This document shows, piece after piece, positions 10,431 through 25,389 of a stretch of 64,000 bases of DNA (position 1 is the first letter of the stretch; the number at the start of each line of letters is the position of its first letter). The notes beneath the pieces were generated by a model. The model made no database searches. It was not told where the DNA came from and saw nothing but the letters and a program-made list of their open reading frames with translations. Source of the DNA: Hymenoscyphus infarciens (taxonomy: Eukaryota > Ascomycota > Leotiomycetes > Helotiales > Helotiaceae); contig LLCB01000231.1 in the NCBI GenBank assembly GCA_001414345.1, positions 1 through 64,000 of the forward strand, read 5' to 3'. The translations under genes were made by a program, and so were the position numbers.

Positions 10431-12299
10431 ATTTTACTACTATATATATTTTAAACTCTAGACGCTTATTATATATAAATAATAAAGCTATTCCTAATTA
10501 ACTATAGAAGTAGTTATCTCTATTAGTATTAATAATATTATCTAATTATATTATTTATCTCTCTTTATAGAATCTTACTCTACTTCTTAATCTAAGCCTC
10601 TTAAATCTCTTTTTGGTTCTTTAGAAGAATCTTTCTCTTTCTAAGTTACTTTCTAATATATACTTAGTAGTATTCTATAGAGTTAAGATTAGAAGATTAA
10701 GAGAGATATTAAACCTAGAGAATACTAGCTTCTTTTAGAGTAGCTTTTATACTCTAATAAACATATAGACTAGTATTATTTTTAGCTAAGTATATTTGTT
10801 TCTCTCTCTCTTACTTCTTTAACTCTCGTATCTAAGAAACTAGCTTTAGTTTAATAAAGCTTTTTATAATCTAATACTAATCTATCTCTTCTTTACTTCT
10901 ATTCTCTTATATAAATTAATATCTTTCGAAATAGACTTTAAAGATTACCTTTCTTCTTAGAAACACTTATTCTTTCTTAGTCTAGACTCTCTTCTTCTCT
11001 TTCTCTTATTCTAGAAAGTTACTAAGTAAAAGAGGTCTAAATAGCTAGTTTCTTTCTACTAAGTCTACTTTTATAATAGTAACTTTCTCTTCTTCTTCTT
11101 TATTATAGTTATAATAAGGCTTTTATCGCTAGTCTCGGTATATAGCTCTAGAGAACTAGCTATCTAAAAACTCTTTAACTATTTCTATTTTAACGTTCTT
11201 ATTATAATACTCTACTATTAAATACTAATATAAGTTAGAGCTTTCTAACTTAAGACGAATTATAGTAGTATTAATAAATATAACCTATAAGAGGTCTATA
11301 GTAAGAAACTAGCGTACTACTCTCTTTTACTTATTATATTACTTATATATTAACTCTAGCGTAAACGCTTCTTATTTAAAAGAGTAACTACTATTATATA
11401 TAATATACTTAAATAACGATTTAGAAAGATTCATCTCGTTATTATTATTTCTAATAAGACTAAGTTTATAGAGAAGAGTAGAGATAGTCTTTCTATAGTT
11501 CTTATATAAAGTAGTAATATAATTAATAATTTATTTTTATAAAATAGAAGTAGATTACTTAATCTTAGTAGAAGTCGAGATTAGTTTATATTATTACTTA
11601 TTACTTATAAAGATATTTATACTCTACTACTTCTTATTCTCTCTATACTTACTATTACTTATTATTTAATATATTAGATAGTAGATACTTTTATAGATTA
11701 GTTAGAGAGAATAGTATACTTATAAAGATTCTCTATAGCTTAAGCGAATAGCTTAGATACTACTATTATAGTTCTCAAAGCTATAGAAAGCTCTTTCTAG
11801 TTAGTCTTTTAGTAGATATATTATTAATCTTTCGATTTAATATATTTAGTTAGTATACTAATAATAATATATAAAAAAGAGTAGTTATTTAATAATAATA
11901 TATTTAAAAGTATATAATTCGTCTATTTTAATAGTATTATAAAGCTAGATAAGACTTTATCTAAACTCTAATAGATCTAATATATTCGACTAAGTATAGA
12001 GATTTAGTAGTTAAGTATTAATTATTCTAGTCTTAAAATTAATTTTTTCTTAGATAAGTTTTACTAATAATCTAGCTTTCTAGAACTACGAGTAGAGATA
12101 AGAGATTATAATACTTAACTACTATACTACTATAGATAATACTATTAAACTTAATTATAGAGATAATAGCTCCGCTCTACGTAGCTTAAAGCTTTAAGAA
12201 TTATTCTTTTATAGAAGATAAGTCTAAAAGCTAGAGTATCGAATAGTTTAGTATTTCAGGTTAATATTATATAAGAAGTTAATATAAGTAACGATAAAA
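10431..12299. other. RIP-degraded repeat, unclassified
   Basis: CpA/TpG-depleted DNA, pyrimidine-rich on the plus strand, which suggests a former coding strand on minus. Every frame is closed by stops. I could not recognise a transposon domain. Confidence 0.45.
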
Positions 12300-12900
12300 A
12301 GATTCTATCTACGAGTGACTAACACCGAATATACGTAGATATCGCAAAAAACTTAGGCGCTAAACACGTGTAGACGTAGTAGCTAGAATCTCTTCGAGTC
12401 CTAGCTTTTCAGCGTGCGAGTAATATCGCATCAGTACAGGGCCGTCGCAACTCAATAGTAATCTCGTCGCCGAGCATCGAGCTGTTATACTAGAGTCATA
12501 GTCAACACTAGCTCTGTTTTCTCACGATATAGAAACATTTCACGGTTAGATTCCTAACTCAGAAGCCTTAGATTTATTCTCTAACTAATTAGGAACTTTT
12601 TGTTTATTACCTACGTTATCGATCTCGCTCTCGCTGTCGCAATTGTCTATCTTTTATAGCGCGATAATTAGCTAATATTCTCTTAAATCTTTACTAAACC
12701 TTTATCTTATTCTCGGCCACCCTAGGCGCCAAGCCTACCTAAGCGAGAGAACGGACTAATAAGAGTATAGAAACAGCAGAGGCTTCTACTCTTATAAAAT
12801 ATCGCTCTAGTTACGTTTTCTTAGTTATATTTTAAGTAAAGCTAAGTATAACGCTTATATAAGATTAGAGCGTATTTCTATAAGAGTCTAAGAACTTTTA
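12300..12900. repeat. Second GC-richer patch, related to 740-870
   Basis: A patch that keeps CpA/TpG. It contains a segment (about 12520-12655) in the same order and orientation as 766-870: acatttcacggt, cagaagcctta, a tttatt/tttgtc spacer, then ctcgctgtcgc repeats. It is probably a second, divergent copy of the island repeat at the left end. No gene is seen. Confidence 0.45.
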
Positions 12901-14664
12901 GTTCTATTTACTTATAAGATAGAGTATTAAGAATTAACTCTTTAAATACTAGCTAATATATATATCTATAACTATATTATTTAATAAGTTATTATAATTT
13001 TTAACTTTTAATAAAATAAGTCTTTTAAAAATAAAAAAAGTAATAACTATATATAAAGCGCTTATAGAATATAAAGAGTTAAAAAGCTTAGATAGTAACT
13101 TAAGAAATATATTAAAAGTACTCTTTTATATACTTTATAATAACTAATTAGTTTAATAAGTTATTATAACTTTTATAAGTACTTTATCTACTTTTAAATC
13201 TATTATAAAAGATTATAATAGTATATAAGAAGTAAATACTAGAGATTTCTAATATATATAAAAGTATATAAAAGTAGTTATATTAGACTTATTTTAAAGA
13301 TTATAAGTTTAGAGTTTATATAGAAGTTAAAGAATAAAACTATTATTATTTAAATATAAACTCTCTTTTTAAGAGCTCTTATATTAAGTAAGTTATAGAT
13401 AGATTTATAACGTTTATTAATAGAGAAGTTAAGTAATATAAGTATATATAAGTAGCTATATTAGATCTATTTTAAAAGCTATTATATATACTATATAAAA
13501 AGTATAGAGTAGAATAAAAGCTATTTAGATCTAAATTTCTTTTTTCTATTATCTCTTTTATTAAAGAAGCTATAAATAGAGTACTCTCTTTTTAATTTAA
13601 ATTAGATATAACTTTCTTAATATATATACTATTAAAAAGAGAGTTTATATTAAAGTATATTTAATCTAATCTTATAATTTATATATAAATTCTATATTAT
13701 ATTAAAAAACGATTAACTAAGTTAAAAGTTAGTTAGTACTTTAGTATTCTTATACTAGCGATTAAAAAAATTATTAGTTAGATAAATAGTTTTCTAAGAT
13801 AGTATAATAATATAAAATAGAGAGTTAATTAGCTCTTAGATAACTTTAGACTAGATATAAATTTTAGCTTAAATAACTAAAGTAGATAAAGTCTTTAATA
13901 AAAGATATATTAAATATTATTTTCTAAAGCTTTAGATACTATATTATAAGTTTATAAGTTACTTTTAAATACTTCTTAAAGTGATATTTATAAAGTACTA
14001 AAATAATCTATAAATATATTATAGTAGATAGCTAAGTATTATTATCTTAGAATAAACTAATTATTTATCTACTTTTACTACTACTTTTATACTTTTAAAG
14101 TTATAAATATAGTTATTTTAAATTATATTAAGAGTTATAAAGTTTATAAATACTTTAAATCTCTAATAACTCTTTTAAAATTAACTTTAACTCTTAGAAA
14201 AATCATATTCTACTTTAGCTTTAGCTTTATCTACTAGCTACTATTATTATCTCTTAAAATTATATTACTTTTAATTCTATTTAGTTATAAAATAAAGATC
14301 TAGAAACTAATATTATAATATTAATTCTTCTATATCTTTATAACTATATAGTTTAGTAGGTTATTATTAATATTAATTATAAGAAAATATATCTTTTATA
14401 TACTAGAAGTTTTTAAGAAGTTAAGTAATAATAACTACTATATATATAGCTAAAATGAAAAAGTTTAGATAAGAACTTAGAAATATATTAAAAAGACTCT
14501 TTTATATACTTTATAATAACTACTTAATATAATAAGTTATTATAACTTTTATAAGTATTTTAGACTACTTCTCTAAGTATATAGAATTTATAATTTAAAA
14601 AATTAAAATAATTATAAATAATATATTTCTAAATTATAAATATATATATTTTATTAAGGAAATA
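12901..14664. repeat. AT-rich block with ~110-bp direct repeats
   Basis: A segment at about 13078-13190 recurs at about 14455-14565 in direct orientation. Both contain gaaatatattaaaa, cttttatatactttataat and aataagttattataactttt. A shorter direct pair (tatattaga-ctattttaaa) lies near 13270 and 13450. The pair may be remnants of short LTRs around a 1.4-kb element. No domain survives. Confidence 0.4.
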
Positions 14665-14869
14665 TATAGTTCGAGTTAACTAGAGTAGAGATATAGCTAG
14701 TTCTAATTAAGTCTAACGTTATACGTAATAGCATAGCTATATATATATAAATATAAGTCTTAACCTTTTTCTCTCTTTAGTTAATATTATACTATTCTAC
14801 TAGCTTTATACTATTACTATTAGAACTTAATATACTAGCTATACTAAGTTTAAAGAGATTCGCTTAATA
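14665..14869 (+). repeat. 5' LTR of the copia-type element
   Basis: Direct repeat of 25102-25307. Differences are largely C/T and G/A transitions. It begins tatagttcgagttaactaga. Confidence 0.7.
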
Positions 14870-15367
14870 GGTTATAAGCCTAGGTTTACCTAGAGTAGAT
14901 ATAATAGTTATAATAAACCTAGAGTCGTGTTAATAACTCTATAGATACTATAAAAGAGCGTATATAAAGCCGCGAAAGAGTACTTATAATACTAATAAGA
15001 CTAATAATAGTCTACTATTATTAAATATCTATATAAAAAGTAAAGAGCTAAAATAAGAGCTATTTCTAAAGTCTTATAAAGAGTTAGATAAAAGACGTAG
15101 TAATATACTATATAAATATTATATTTACTAATTAATTAACTTTAAATACCTTATTTTTAAGCTTAATTACTTTTATTTCTAACGAAATCTATACTTAGTT
15201 CTTACTAAATAATAGATAACTATAATAATAAAAAGAGTACTTATATCTTAATACTTATATAAGAAAACTATAAGACGTAGATCTATTAAATAACTTTTAA
15301 GCTTAAAAGTAAAGAAATCTTCTATATTATAAAGAAGACTAAGTTTAAATATATATTTATTAAGAAT

Positions 15368-18300
15368 ACTCTCTAAGATAAGATGAACTTTTTTTAGAAT
15401 TAATAAAGTAACTCTAAAAGCCTTAAAATACGTTTAGATAATTATTAGATAGTCTAGAAAGAGACTAAAGTATTCTACGATTATATTAAATAATTATAGT
15501 AATAGTAGTAGTAGGAAAAAGAGAGGCTTATAGAGAGCCTCTATTCCCTCCTTTAGAGTACTAGCAACTAATAAAGATAGTATAATAAACTAAGAAGAGT
15601 AGAGTATAAGAGAATAGAAGAGAGTATTAGACTATATAAACGTAATAAAGAAGGGCTTAATTTAAATAATACTTAACTTAATAATAGAGAAGAGAGATAT
15701 TAAAGTAATTATTAAAATAGTAAGAAAAGTACTTAAGTATAAGAGAACTAGGAAGAGAGGAGATAATATAATTATATATAGAATTCTATAAGAGGAGCTT
15801 ACTATTATAGTTAAGAGAATAAAAGGAATAAAGAAGCGTAGCCTAATATAGATAGAGAGAGCTAAAATTAAGAGACTATAGAGAGAGGTAGTAACTATAC
15901 TATAAAAAGAATACGTAGTACTAGCTAAATATACTAGGGAGATTATAATCTAAGTAATAGAAATAGATAAAGAGAAGAATAAGCTATTACTAAAAGAGGT
16001 AATTAGAGCTATAAATATAAGTAGATATAGAGTAGGAGTAATAGTAGCTTAAAAGCTTTAGAATAAGAATATTATTATAAGGTTTAAAGAAAAGAAGTAA
16101 GTAGAATATATATAAGATAATAGCTAAGTAAAGAAGGTATTTAGATAAGAAATAGTAGTAGTAGTAAGAACGCTTATAGTACTTATAAAAAGAGTTCTAG
16201 TAAATATACTTAAAAACGAGAGAGAGAATATATTATAAAGTATCTCTTAAGCCTCTAGTATAAGAATATTAAAGATTATATAATAAAGAAATAGATATAG
16301 AAAGCGTTAAGAATAAAAGAGACTAGTCTAAAGGAACTATATTCTTAAAGTAGTAATAATAGAGGAAGTAAGAAGGCTATATATAAGAGAAATACTATAA
16401 AAGGTATAATACTTCTTATATAAAAGATATATTTTAGAAGTAGTAGTATAGAGGTGTTATAAGTATTAAAAGTAGAAGTATATAGTATACTTTTATAAAT
16501 AAGACAAGAGATATACCTAGTATATATATAAGAGATATAAAGAAGGTAAGAAAGAGTACTCTAGTAAGAAGGACCTAAAAAAATACCTAGTAAAGTATAA
16601 AAACTATAGAGAAGAATATCTAGCGTTTATAAAAGAGTACTATATAAAGGAGTAATATTATAGATAAGTAAGAGAATAATATCTTAATAAGACGACTACG
16701 TTTATAAGCCTATAAAGACTTTTAAAGAAGAGTAAAGTAAGGATACCTTATCTATTTACTTTTAGCTAGAAAGAAGGCTTATAAAGCTTAAAAAAGAGGT
16801 AAAGATAGAGATTTATACTAGAAAGGCTAATAAATATAAATAAAGTAGGATATATAAATAGTAGTAACTTGATCTAGTTCTTAAAGAGGCTAAAGAGCTC
16901 TCTTAATATAATAAGAGATCTAACTAGAGAAGAAATAGAAGTAACCTAAACCTTACTTATAAGACTATTATAAGTATAATAGTACTATACTAGAATATAA
17001 GAAAGATACTAGAAGCCTTTAATATAGCTTTAAATTATAAAAAGGAATATAATATATTAGTAATCTAAGAACTAGTATAGAATAGTATAAGAGACTCCTC
17101 TAGCTACTCTTTAAGCTTAAGATATAATATAATCTAGTTAAATAAGGTAGTAGTACTTTTTATATATAAAAGACACTTAAAAGTAAGCTAGACATATACT
17201 ATAAGTAAGAACTAAGTAAGTATAATAATAAAAGAGAGAGTAGATAAGATAATAGTCTACTTAGTTTATAACCTATAAATAAGGTAGATACTAATTAAGA
17301 ATATACTCTAGTAAGTAAGACTAAGAAGAGTACTTATAATAGATAACTTAAATACTTACTACCTCTTATAGAATATATATAAGAGATATAATAAGAACAT
17401 AGACCTTATTTTTAAACTTATTATACTATAAGTACTAGAGAGAGATATACTTTATAATAAAGCTATATAGAGAAGAGAGAGCTTCTATAACTTTATAATT
17501 AATCTTGCTTTCTCTACTAAGAGTATAGTAACTTAGTAAAGGTTCTTAGACTTACTAAGATTAGACTATATAGCTTAACTCTTTATAATAAAAGCAAGAA
17601 GAAGGAGAAAGATACTATAATTACTAGGATTTAGCTAGAGACTAATAGATAAGATCCTAGTTAAAGTAGAAGCCTCTTACTTAGAAATACTTATAATCTA
17701 AAATATATAAGAACTTAAAAGAGTAGTATAGAGACTTATAAAAAACCTTTAAAAAATAGTAAAAGCCTTAATACTATTCTAGAAGCTAGATAAAAAAAGA
17801 GTATAGTCTTAATAGAATATAAAGGTTAAAAAAGCGTTAAAGAAAGTAAAGAGATATAAAAGAACTTAGAAGAAGTACTAAATAAAGAGCTTAAAATAGT
17901 AGCTTAATAATACTTTTTAAGAACTTTAAATAATAAGTAGAAAAGTAAAGATAAAGAGCTAGAGAGAGGTACTAATAAAGGTAGTAAAGGATAAAAAGAA
18001 ACTCTAAATACTTAAAAAGTAGATATACCTTAAAAGATATATAAGACTAAAAGTACTAGTACTACTAATACTTATATTACTTAATAGAATAAAAAGTAAG
18101 ACCTACTAAGAGAAGGCTTATATTCTTATAGAAAAGTTCTTTTTAGAGTTAATAGCTAACTACTTAAGTATTCCTAATAAAGACTAGAATATTAAGAGCT
18201 TCTCTAAGAAGTATATTAAGACAATTATAAGATTAGTATTATAGAAAGCGCTAGGATTTAATATACTAGTAAATAGCTTCTTAAAAGCTTATAATAAACT

Positions 18301-20539
18301 ACTTTATAAAGTACTTACTATAATAGTAGAAGTAAGCTTCTACTTATAGTATTTCCTATTCTACTTCTACTATATAAAGGTAGTAGTATTAAGAAAACTA
18401 AGTAAAATAACTAAGAAGTAGAGTAAAGTAGAAGCTTACTAGCTAATAGCGCTACTCTTAACTATAGGTAAGATTCTTAAAAAAGTAATAGTATAAAGGC
18501 TTATATAGCTTATAGAGGAAATAGTAATACTACTAGGGTTATAGATAGATAACTAAAAGTACTAAAATATAAAGCTAGTAATTAAAATAGTAATAGAAAG
18601 TATATATATAGTATAAGAAAATAAGAGCTATATATCTCTAGCCTAACTAGATATAGTAGAAGCTTTTAACTAAGTAGACTATATATAGCTACTTTATATA
18701 TTAAGAGAGAAGAAGGTTCTATAGTAAATAGTAATATAAATAGAGAGCTTCTTCTCTAGATAAAGAGCTATACTATTTTTTAATAGACGATTAGTAGATA
18801 AAAGAGACCTTAAATAAGATGTCTTATAAGAATTAGTACTATTACTAAGACTATTTATCTTCTTTGCCTTAACACTATATAAGAACCTAGTAAGAATTAA
18901 TAGGCTTATTATAGTAAGCTTTATAAATAATATAAATCTACTTATAATATTAAAAAGTATAGTAGTAAACTATAAAATACTTAAGATAGTTTAAAGAGTA
19001 TATAATAAGTAGGTAAATAAGTAAGAGATAGCTTTTAGTCTAGAAAAAACAGTACTTATATACTTTATAAGAATAAGAGTACTATAGAAAGAGATAGTCT
19101 AGTTTAAAGAGATAAGGCTTATACTAGTCGAGTATATAAGGTTCTTAGAAGTAGAGCTTAATAAGAAACTAAACTAGAAGATATACTAAGAAAGAGTCTA
19201 GAAGAAGCTTATAATATAGACCTTTATACTTATAAGGCTTACTAGAAAAACGTAAAAAGTAGACTACTACTAAGTAAGGTAGATATATATAGTAGTAATA
19301 AGAAGTATAATAGTATATAGAGTATTAGCGTAGTACTATACTATACTAAAAGAAGGGAATACGAAGAGAATAGTAAAGAGCTTCCTTATATAATAATCGA
19401 GATACTTATAAGTAGTAATAGAGGTATATAAAGCTACTCTAGTTTAAAACCTAGAAGTTAAAGTAGATTATATACTAATTAACTTATATTTTAACTTATA
19501 AGTAGTTGCTTTTAAGAGAAAGTTTTAAAAGTTTAAGCTAGAGGAACTAATCTAAAATACCTATAAATATATAGTAATATAGCTAAAGAAGAGAAGGAGA
19601 GGTAGACTAACAAAGGTAAGGAAGGTAATACTATGCTTATAGATAGTAAAGTAGGAATAGGAAGAGGAGTAAGGAGTAAAAGAAGTAGGATTTAAGTATA
19701 ACGTTATACTTATAGAATAAAAGAACTATCTAGAGACTTAAAGGAGAAGGACTTAAGAGAGAAACTTAATATAGTATATAAAAGCATTAGATAAAGTAGA
19801 CTTAGATAAGTAGGAACTATAAAAGGTCTATAAGAGGCTTACTAAAGCGAAGAGCTTACTACTTGTCTAGATATAAATAGAAGTAATAGGACTAAACACC
19901 TTCCTCTTTATAAGAAGAGTACTAAACTAGGTTATATTATAGTATATTTACGTAAATAGTAGAGAGATAGTAGAATACTTAGTCCTATTTTACTAAGATA
20001 TTCTATAAGAAAGAGACGTGCTTATAAGAGCTTTAAAGAAGAGGATTAGGAATCTATAAAAGTTAAGAGAGGTACTAGTAGAAAAGAAACTAGTACTAAG
20101 AGTAACTACTTAGCTACTTAGGCTAGAGAGACTTTAGGAGTATAAGCTAGTACTAGAATTACTTAAGAAGAGAGAAGAGAGCGAGGAAGAGACGAAAGAA
20201 AGAGAGGAATAGAAGAAGAAAGCTAAGGTATACTAGAAGGTAAGACCTTAGCTCTAATAATTCTAGAGGTAAATATACTTCTTATACTACTAATATATAC
20301 TTTAGTAGGTTAAATATACTAACCTATTATACTCTTCTACTATATTACTAAGTTAGAGAGATAAGCTCTAAATAGATAGTAGTAGAAACTAAAGAAAAGG
20401 AGAATCGTACTTATAAGAAAGCTTAAAAAGTAAAGAAGAATAAGCTAAAAAGCTATATAAACTAGAATAGAAGATATACTACTTACTCTTAGAGCTTAGC
20501 CTACGACCTACGTAGCGTAAGAATAATAATAATAATAAT
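15368..20539 (+). mobile_element. Tad1-like LINE copy 1 (5172 bp), RIP-dead
   Basis: Flanked by an exact 15-base target duplication, atatttattaagaat (15353-15367 and 20540-20554). It ends in an (aat)n tail, as Tad1-clade elements do. Reading through the stops shows, in order, a gag-like region with cysteine/histidine knuckle spacing (about 16430-16640), an AP-endonuclease region with the element's version of A-I-Q-E (about 17000-17560), and a reverse transcriptase (about 18420-19010) whose F-x-D-D box is now F-I-N-N at about 18930. The sense strand is mutated by both C-to-T and G-to-A. It is inserted in the copia element. Copy 3 has exactly the same length. Confidence 0.82.
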
Positions 20540-23500
20540 ATATTTATTAAGAATTCTAAAGCTATTAAAGCTAACCTAATATCTACTTCTATAATATTAG
20601 AAATAAGTAGTAATAGTATTATTAATAAGCTTACTAATAACCTTTCTAGATAGATAAATAGATTATAATATATAGAAATATATAAGAAATATACTAAAGA
20701 TAAAGCTAAAGTAATCGACTTTATACTTAAATTACTTAGTAAAGATAACTAAATACTTATAGATAAATATAATACTATAATAAAACTCTAGATAGTAATT
20801 AAGATTAAATATAATAAGATAAATAAAGCTACTACTAATTTATATACTATAAGTATTCTAAGTTTTAAATATAATACTAAACTAGAAATTAATTTATACT
20901 AAATAAAGCTAAAGAACTACTATTAAAAGCTAATTACTACTAATCTAGTTATAAAGAATATATATCTAAATAAAGTACTCTTCTTACTATTTACTTAAAA
21001 AATACTTATTTAATTTAGAGCCTTTATTAATATCTTAAAATATTAACTAATAATAACTATTAATAAGAAGTTAAAAGTATTATATAAAATTAAGAAGTAA
21101 GAGAAAGAAGTTAGTAATAAGAGAACTAAAGAATTAGTATATCTTATATAAAGTAGTAGATATATTCTATTTTACTAATATTAATATAATAGCTAAGATT
21201 TAAATTACTTAGAAACTTATTCTAGATATTAAGATATAGTCTATCTCTTATATAAAAAGAACTATATTATATAAAATTATCGAAAGATATCTTAAGCTTA
21301 TATACTTTTTTAAGAATATAAAGAAAAGAAAAACTCTACTAAAGTTAAAAGATTAAAAGTTAATAAAAAGTATTTATTATTAAAACGTTTATTAGTTAAG
21401 ATTAAAAGTTATACTATAAAGTTTAAAAGAAATAAGTCTAAACTTAAAAACTCTAGAGATATTAAATATAGTATTAAAAGTATTATACTATTTATATTAA
21501 AGATTAGTAAAGCTAATCTTTCTTTATAGCTAGTTAATACTAATATATCTTTATATATATCTAACTAATTCTTTATCTTTAAGTTTTTAAAGAAAATTAA
21601 ACTTATATAAGTAAAAGTTAGAAAGAGAGAACTAGAATATAATTAAATAAGAGATATAAGATTAATATATAAGAATAGTTTTTTAATATTTCTATTAAAC
21701 GTTCTTTATATTCTAAAACTTAGTATTAATATATTATTAGTCTACTATTTATATTAATTAATCTTAAAGCTTAAGTTTATAAGTAAATATAAATAGAGAT
21801 TAGAAGCTAATTAGTACTAAAATATAAAACAGTTTTTATATTATTATAAGTATTATAAATAGATATAAAGAAGCTATCTTAATTACTAAATAAGTAGTAG
21901 AAAGTAATTACTATAACTAATATAAATCTAATAATAAAGCTTAGTATTTTAAATACTATTAGAGACTTATATATCTTAGTTCTAAGAAGATTATAAATCT
22001 ATATTATATTACTACTCTTTAAAAGAGAATTAAAATCCTAAAAGATCTAAATATCTATAAAGTATATATACTTATTAAGCTTTAAAATAAGTTCTTAAAA
22101 GAACTAGCTAAATAAGTAGAGATAATTCTAGGTTAAATCTAGTTTAATATTCCTAGTCTTTTTCTAACTATAATATAAGAGAATTAATAGATTTTACTAA
22201 TTACTACTATATTCTATTAATAGAACTAGATCTTTTTACTAAAGATAAAAGATAAGATATATAAAATACTTTTATAATAGAAAAGCTATATTAAAAACTA
22301 AACTAAAAAGAAGATTAAAAGTACTTAAACTAATAATATATTAGAACTCTTAAAAGCTATAAAGAAATAGTAAGTTAATATAAATATAGAAGAATAATCT
22401 ATAGTAATTACTTTATTTTATTAGAATAGACTAGCTAAGAGAGCTCTCTAGATAGCTAAAGTAAGTATAAGAGCTCTACTAAACTAAGCTAATCTTTTAA
22501 TAGAAATCTAGAATAAAGTAGTAGAGATAGCTATATACTTATAAGACTAAACTAATAATAGACTTATAATTAATAGAAAGAAGATAAGCCTAATAAAAGC
22601 ATTTACTAAGATAATTCTAAGTATAAACTATATTTAATAATAAGAGAGTAAATACTACTAATATATTAACTAGAAGATAATTCTAGCTAATAAAAGATAT
22701 AATAAGCTTATAAACTCTAAATAAGTTAAGGTTTTTATAAAATACTTAGACTAGATAACTAAACACTTTAGAGTTTACTCTTTTAAATAAGAAAGTAAAA
22801 TTATTATTAGTATTATAAGTATTAATAAAGAGTTAAAAGAAGGAGATATTTAACTAAAGCTTTAAAACTATATAAGTAGATCTTAAGAAATAATAAATAT
22901 AATAAAAGATAAGAAGCTTTATAAATAGCTATTAAAAGTACTAGAACTAGTTAAGAATATATTTATAAGATTAATAATAATATAAGTTATAATTCTAAAA
23001 TTTATACTCTCTTTAAATATTCTAATATTTATTAAAAAGGAAATAGAAGATATAGAAGATAAAAAGATTAAGCTACTAGTTAAGAACTCTATTAAGATAT
23101 TTAAACTTAAACTAGAGACTAAGAGTATATAAAAGAGATAAAGATACTTATACTTTTAAAGCTAAAGCTTATTGATATTATTATAATTTTAAACTTTTAC
23201 TAAAATATAACTAATAGTTAAAGATAATATTAATAAACTAGAAACCTAAGCTAAAGCTCTACTACTACTAGTACTAAAATACTTTACTAGAGATATAAAA
23301 AGATAAGCTAAGGTAGACCTAGTAAGAGGTCTAGATATTAAGTAAGTTTAAGTACTAATTATATAAATAATAAGTAAAAATAATATAGATATAAACTAGC
23401 TTAAAGTTCTTCTTTAAATTAAATTAGCGTTTTTAGTAGAAGTAATCTATAGTATTTATATCTCTTAATTATATTAAGAAGTAGTAGAAAACTCTATTTA

Positions 23501-25101
23501 TAAAGAATAATAGAAATCTATAATAGTTAAAAAGCTCTTAATACTTTATATAAATAGTATATTTTAAGAAGTAGTTCTACTAAAACGTATAAACTAAGTA
23601 TTATATAAATAAGTATTTATAATAAAAACACTTAAAAATAGATTAATTAAGATATTTAAAGCTTAACTAGTAATAAGAGAATTTAGCTAAATATAAGAAG
23701 AAGACTTTAATAAGATATTTACTTCTATAGTTTATATAAATAGACTTTATCTATTTCATATAACTATAATAGCTAAGGATTTAGAATACTACTAGTTTAA
23801 GATTAAAAACGTATTTATAGATTTATATTTAAAAGAATAAATCTTCTTAGATCTACTATAAGGAATTTAACTACTAAGAGAAAAAGTATAATAAGTACTT
23901 TAAAGTTTATATAAACTAAAGTAAGCTATAAGAGATTAGAACTATCTATTATAAAATAAGTTACTAAAATAGAGTTTTATATAACGTTTAGCTAACTCTT
24001 ATCTCTTTATATATTTTAAGAAGTCTATAAAAATTCTTATATATATTAATAATATTTTTACTTCTTTAAAAATAAAATTAGATATTAACTAGTTTTAAGT
24101 TAAACTTGAATCTTATTTTACTACTAAGTCTTTAGAGGAGATTAAGAAGATTCTTAGTACTAGCGTAATTTATAACTAGAAGGCTTAGTTAATTACTATT
24201 AATTGAGAGTAATACCTAATAAGTGTTTTAGAATAGTTTAATATTATAAATAAGAAAGCTAAGATAAAGAAGATCTCTACTACTAACTATAAGAACCTAT
24301 ACCTAGCTATTAAAGATAATACTTAAATTAATATATTTAAATACTAATAAGTAATTAGAAGTCTTATATATATATAATAGTATTTACTTATCTTAATATT
24401 ATCTATATTTTAGAAAAGCTAAGATAATTTATAAGTAACTTAGTAGATTATTATAAATAAGTATTAAAATATCTATTCTAATATCTAAAACTAACTATAA
24501 TACTAAAGATTATCTACTTACTAATAAGAGAAGCTATTAATCTAGAAATCTACTTAGATACTAATTAGACTATAGTAAAAGTAAACTAGAAAAGTATATC
24601 TAGAAGTATAAATATATTCTATAGAGAACTAATCTTATAGTTAAGTAAGAAGTAATACTTAGTATTAATCTTAAGTTATAAATTAGAATATATTATACTT
24701 ATATTATACTATAAATAAGAATAATAGCTTAGATAGATCTTATAAGACCTTAAACTAGTAAAATACGTAGAAGAGAGTTCTTAGCTAGTAATAATATATA
24801 ATAATAACTAAGATATAATTATACTTACTTAAAATACTTACTTAAATAAACGATTAAAGTATATTAATATTAGCTATTACTTTATTTAAGATCTTATAAA
24901 GTAAAAACGTGTATAAGTTAATATTATTTCTATAAAAGATATAATAAAACTACTATAGTAGATAGAATTTAAGTAATTTCTAGAGTAAATAAATATAGAG
25001 AAATAATAGTTATAAGAAGGTAATTAAAGAGACTTATAAGTAAGAATTAGAAGATACTAATCTTCTCTAAAGTTATCTTAAGAGAGAGTATTAAGAAAAG
25101 G

Positions 25102-25307
25102 TATAGTTTAAGTTAACTAGAGTAGAGATATAGCTAGTCTTAATTAGATATAGCGTTATATATAATAGTATAGCTATATATATATAAACGTAAGCTTTAA
25201 CTTTCTTCTCTCTTTAGTTAATATTATACTATTCTACTAGCTCTATACTATTACTATTAGAACTTACTATACTAGTTAATACTAGGCTTAGAGAGATCTG
25301 CTTAATA
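25102..25307 (+). repeat. 3' LTR of the copia-type element
   Basis: Direct repeat of 14665-14869. It is preceded by the purine tract aagaaaagg at about 25093-25101. Confidence 0.7.
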
Positions 25308-25389
25308 TATTTATATATAAATATATAAAAGTAACTAAATTAGACTTTTATTAATTATAAAAGTAATAATTATATAATCTTTTTAAAAA
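25308..25389. other. Short AT-rich spacer
   Basis: AT-rich target DNA between the copia LTR and LINE copy 2. Its right part (tataatcttttt) resembles the sequence after the copy 2 tail (tataatctttta at about 35767-35780) and is the likely target duplication. Confidence 0.4.

Larger units (their letters stand above)
14665..25307 (+). mobile_element. Ty1/copia-type LTR retrotransposon, RIP-dead, split by a LINE
   Basis: LTRs of about 205 bases lie at 14665-14869 and 25102-25307. Both start tatagtt and end ttaata, with TG...CA ends converted to TA...TA. A possible primer-binding stretch (ggttataagcc) follows the 5' LTR. A purine tract (aagaaaagg) immediately precedes the 3' LTR. After removing the inserted LINE (15368-20539) the element is about 5.5 kb, typical of copia. 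Near 24036-24060 the frame reads L-I-Y-I-N-N-I, which is the YVDDI reverse transcriptase box after G-to-A changes. It cannot be active: stops occur every few codons. No matching 5-bp target duplication was found at the outer ends. Confidence 0.7.
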
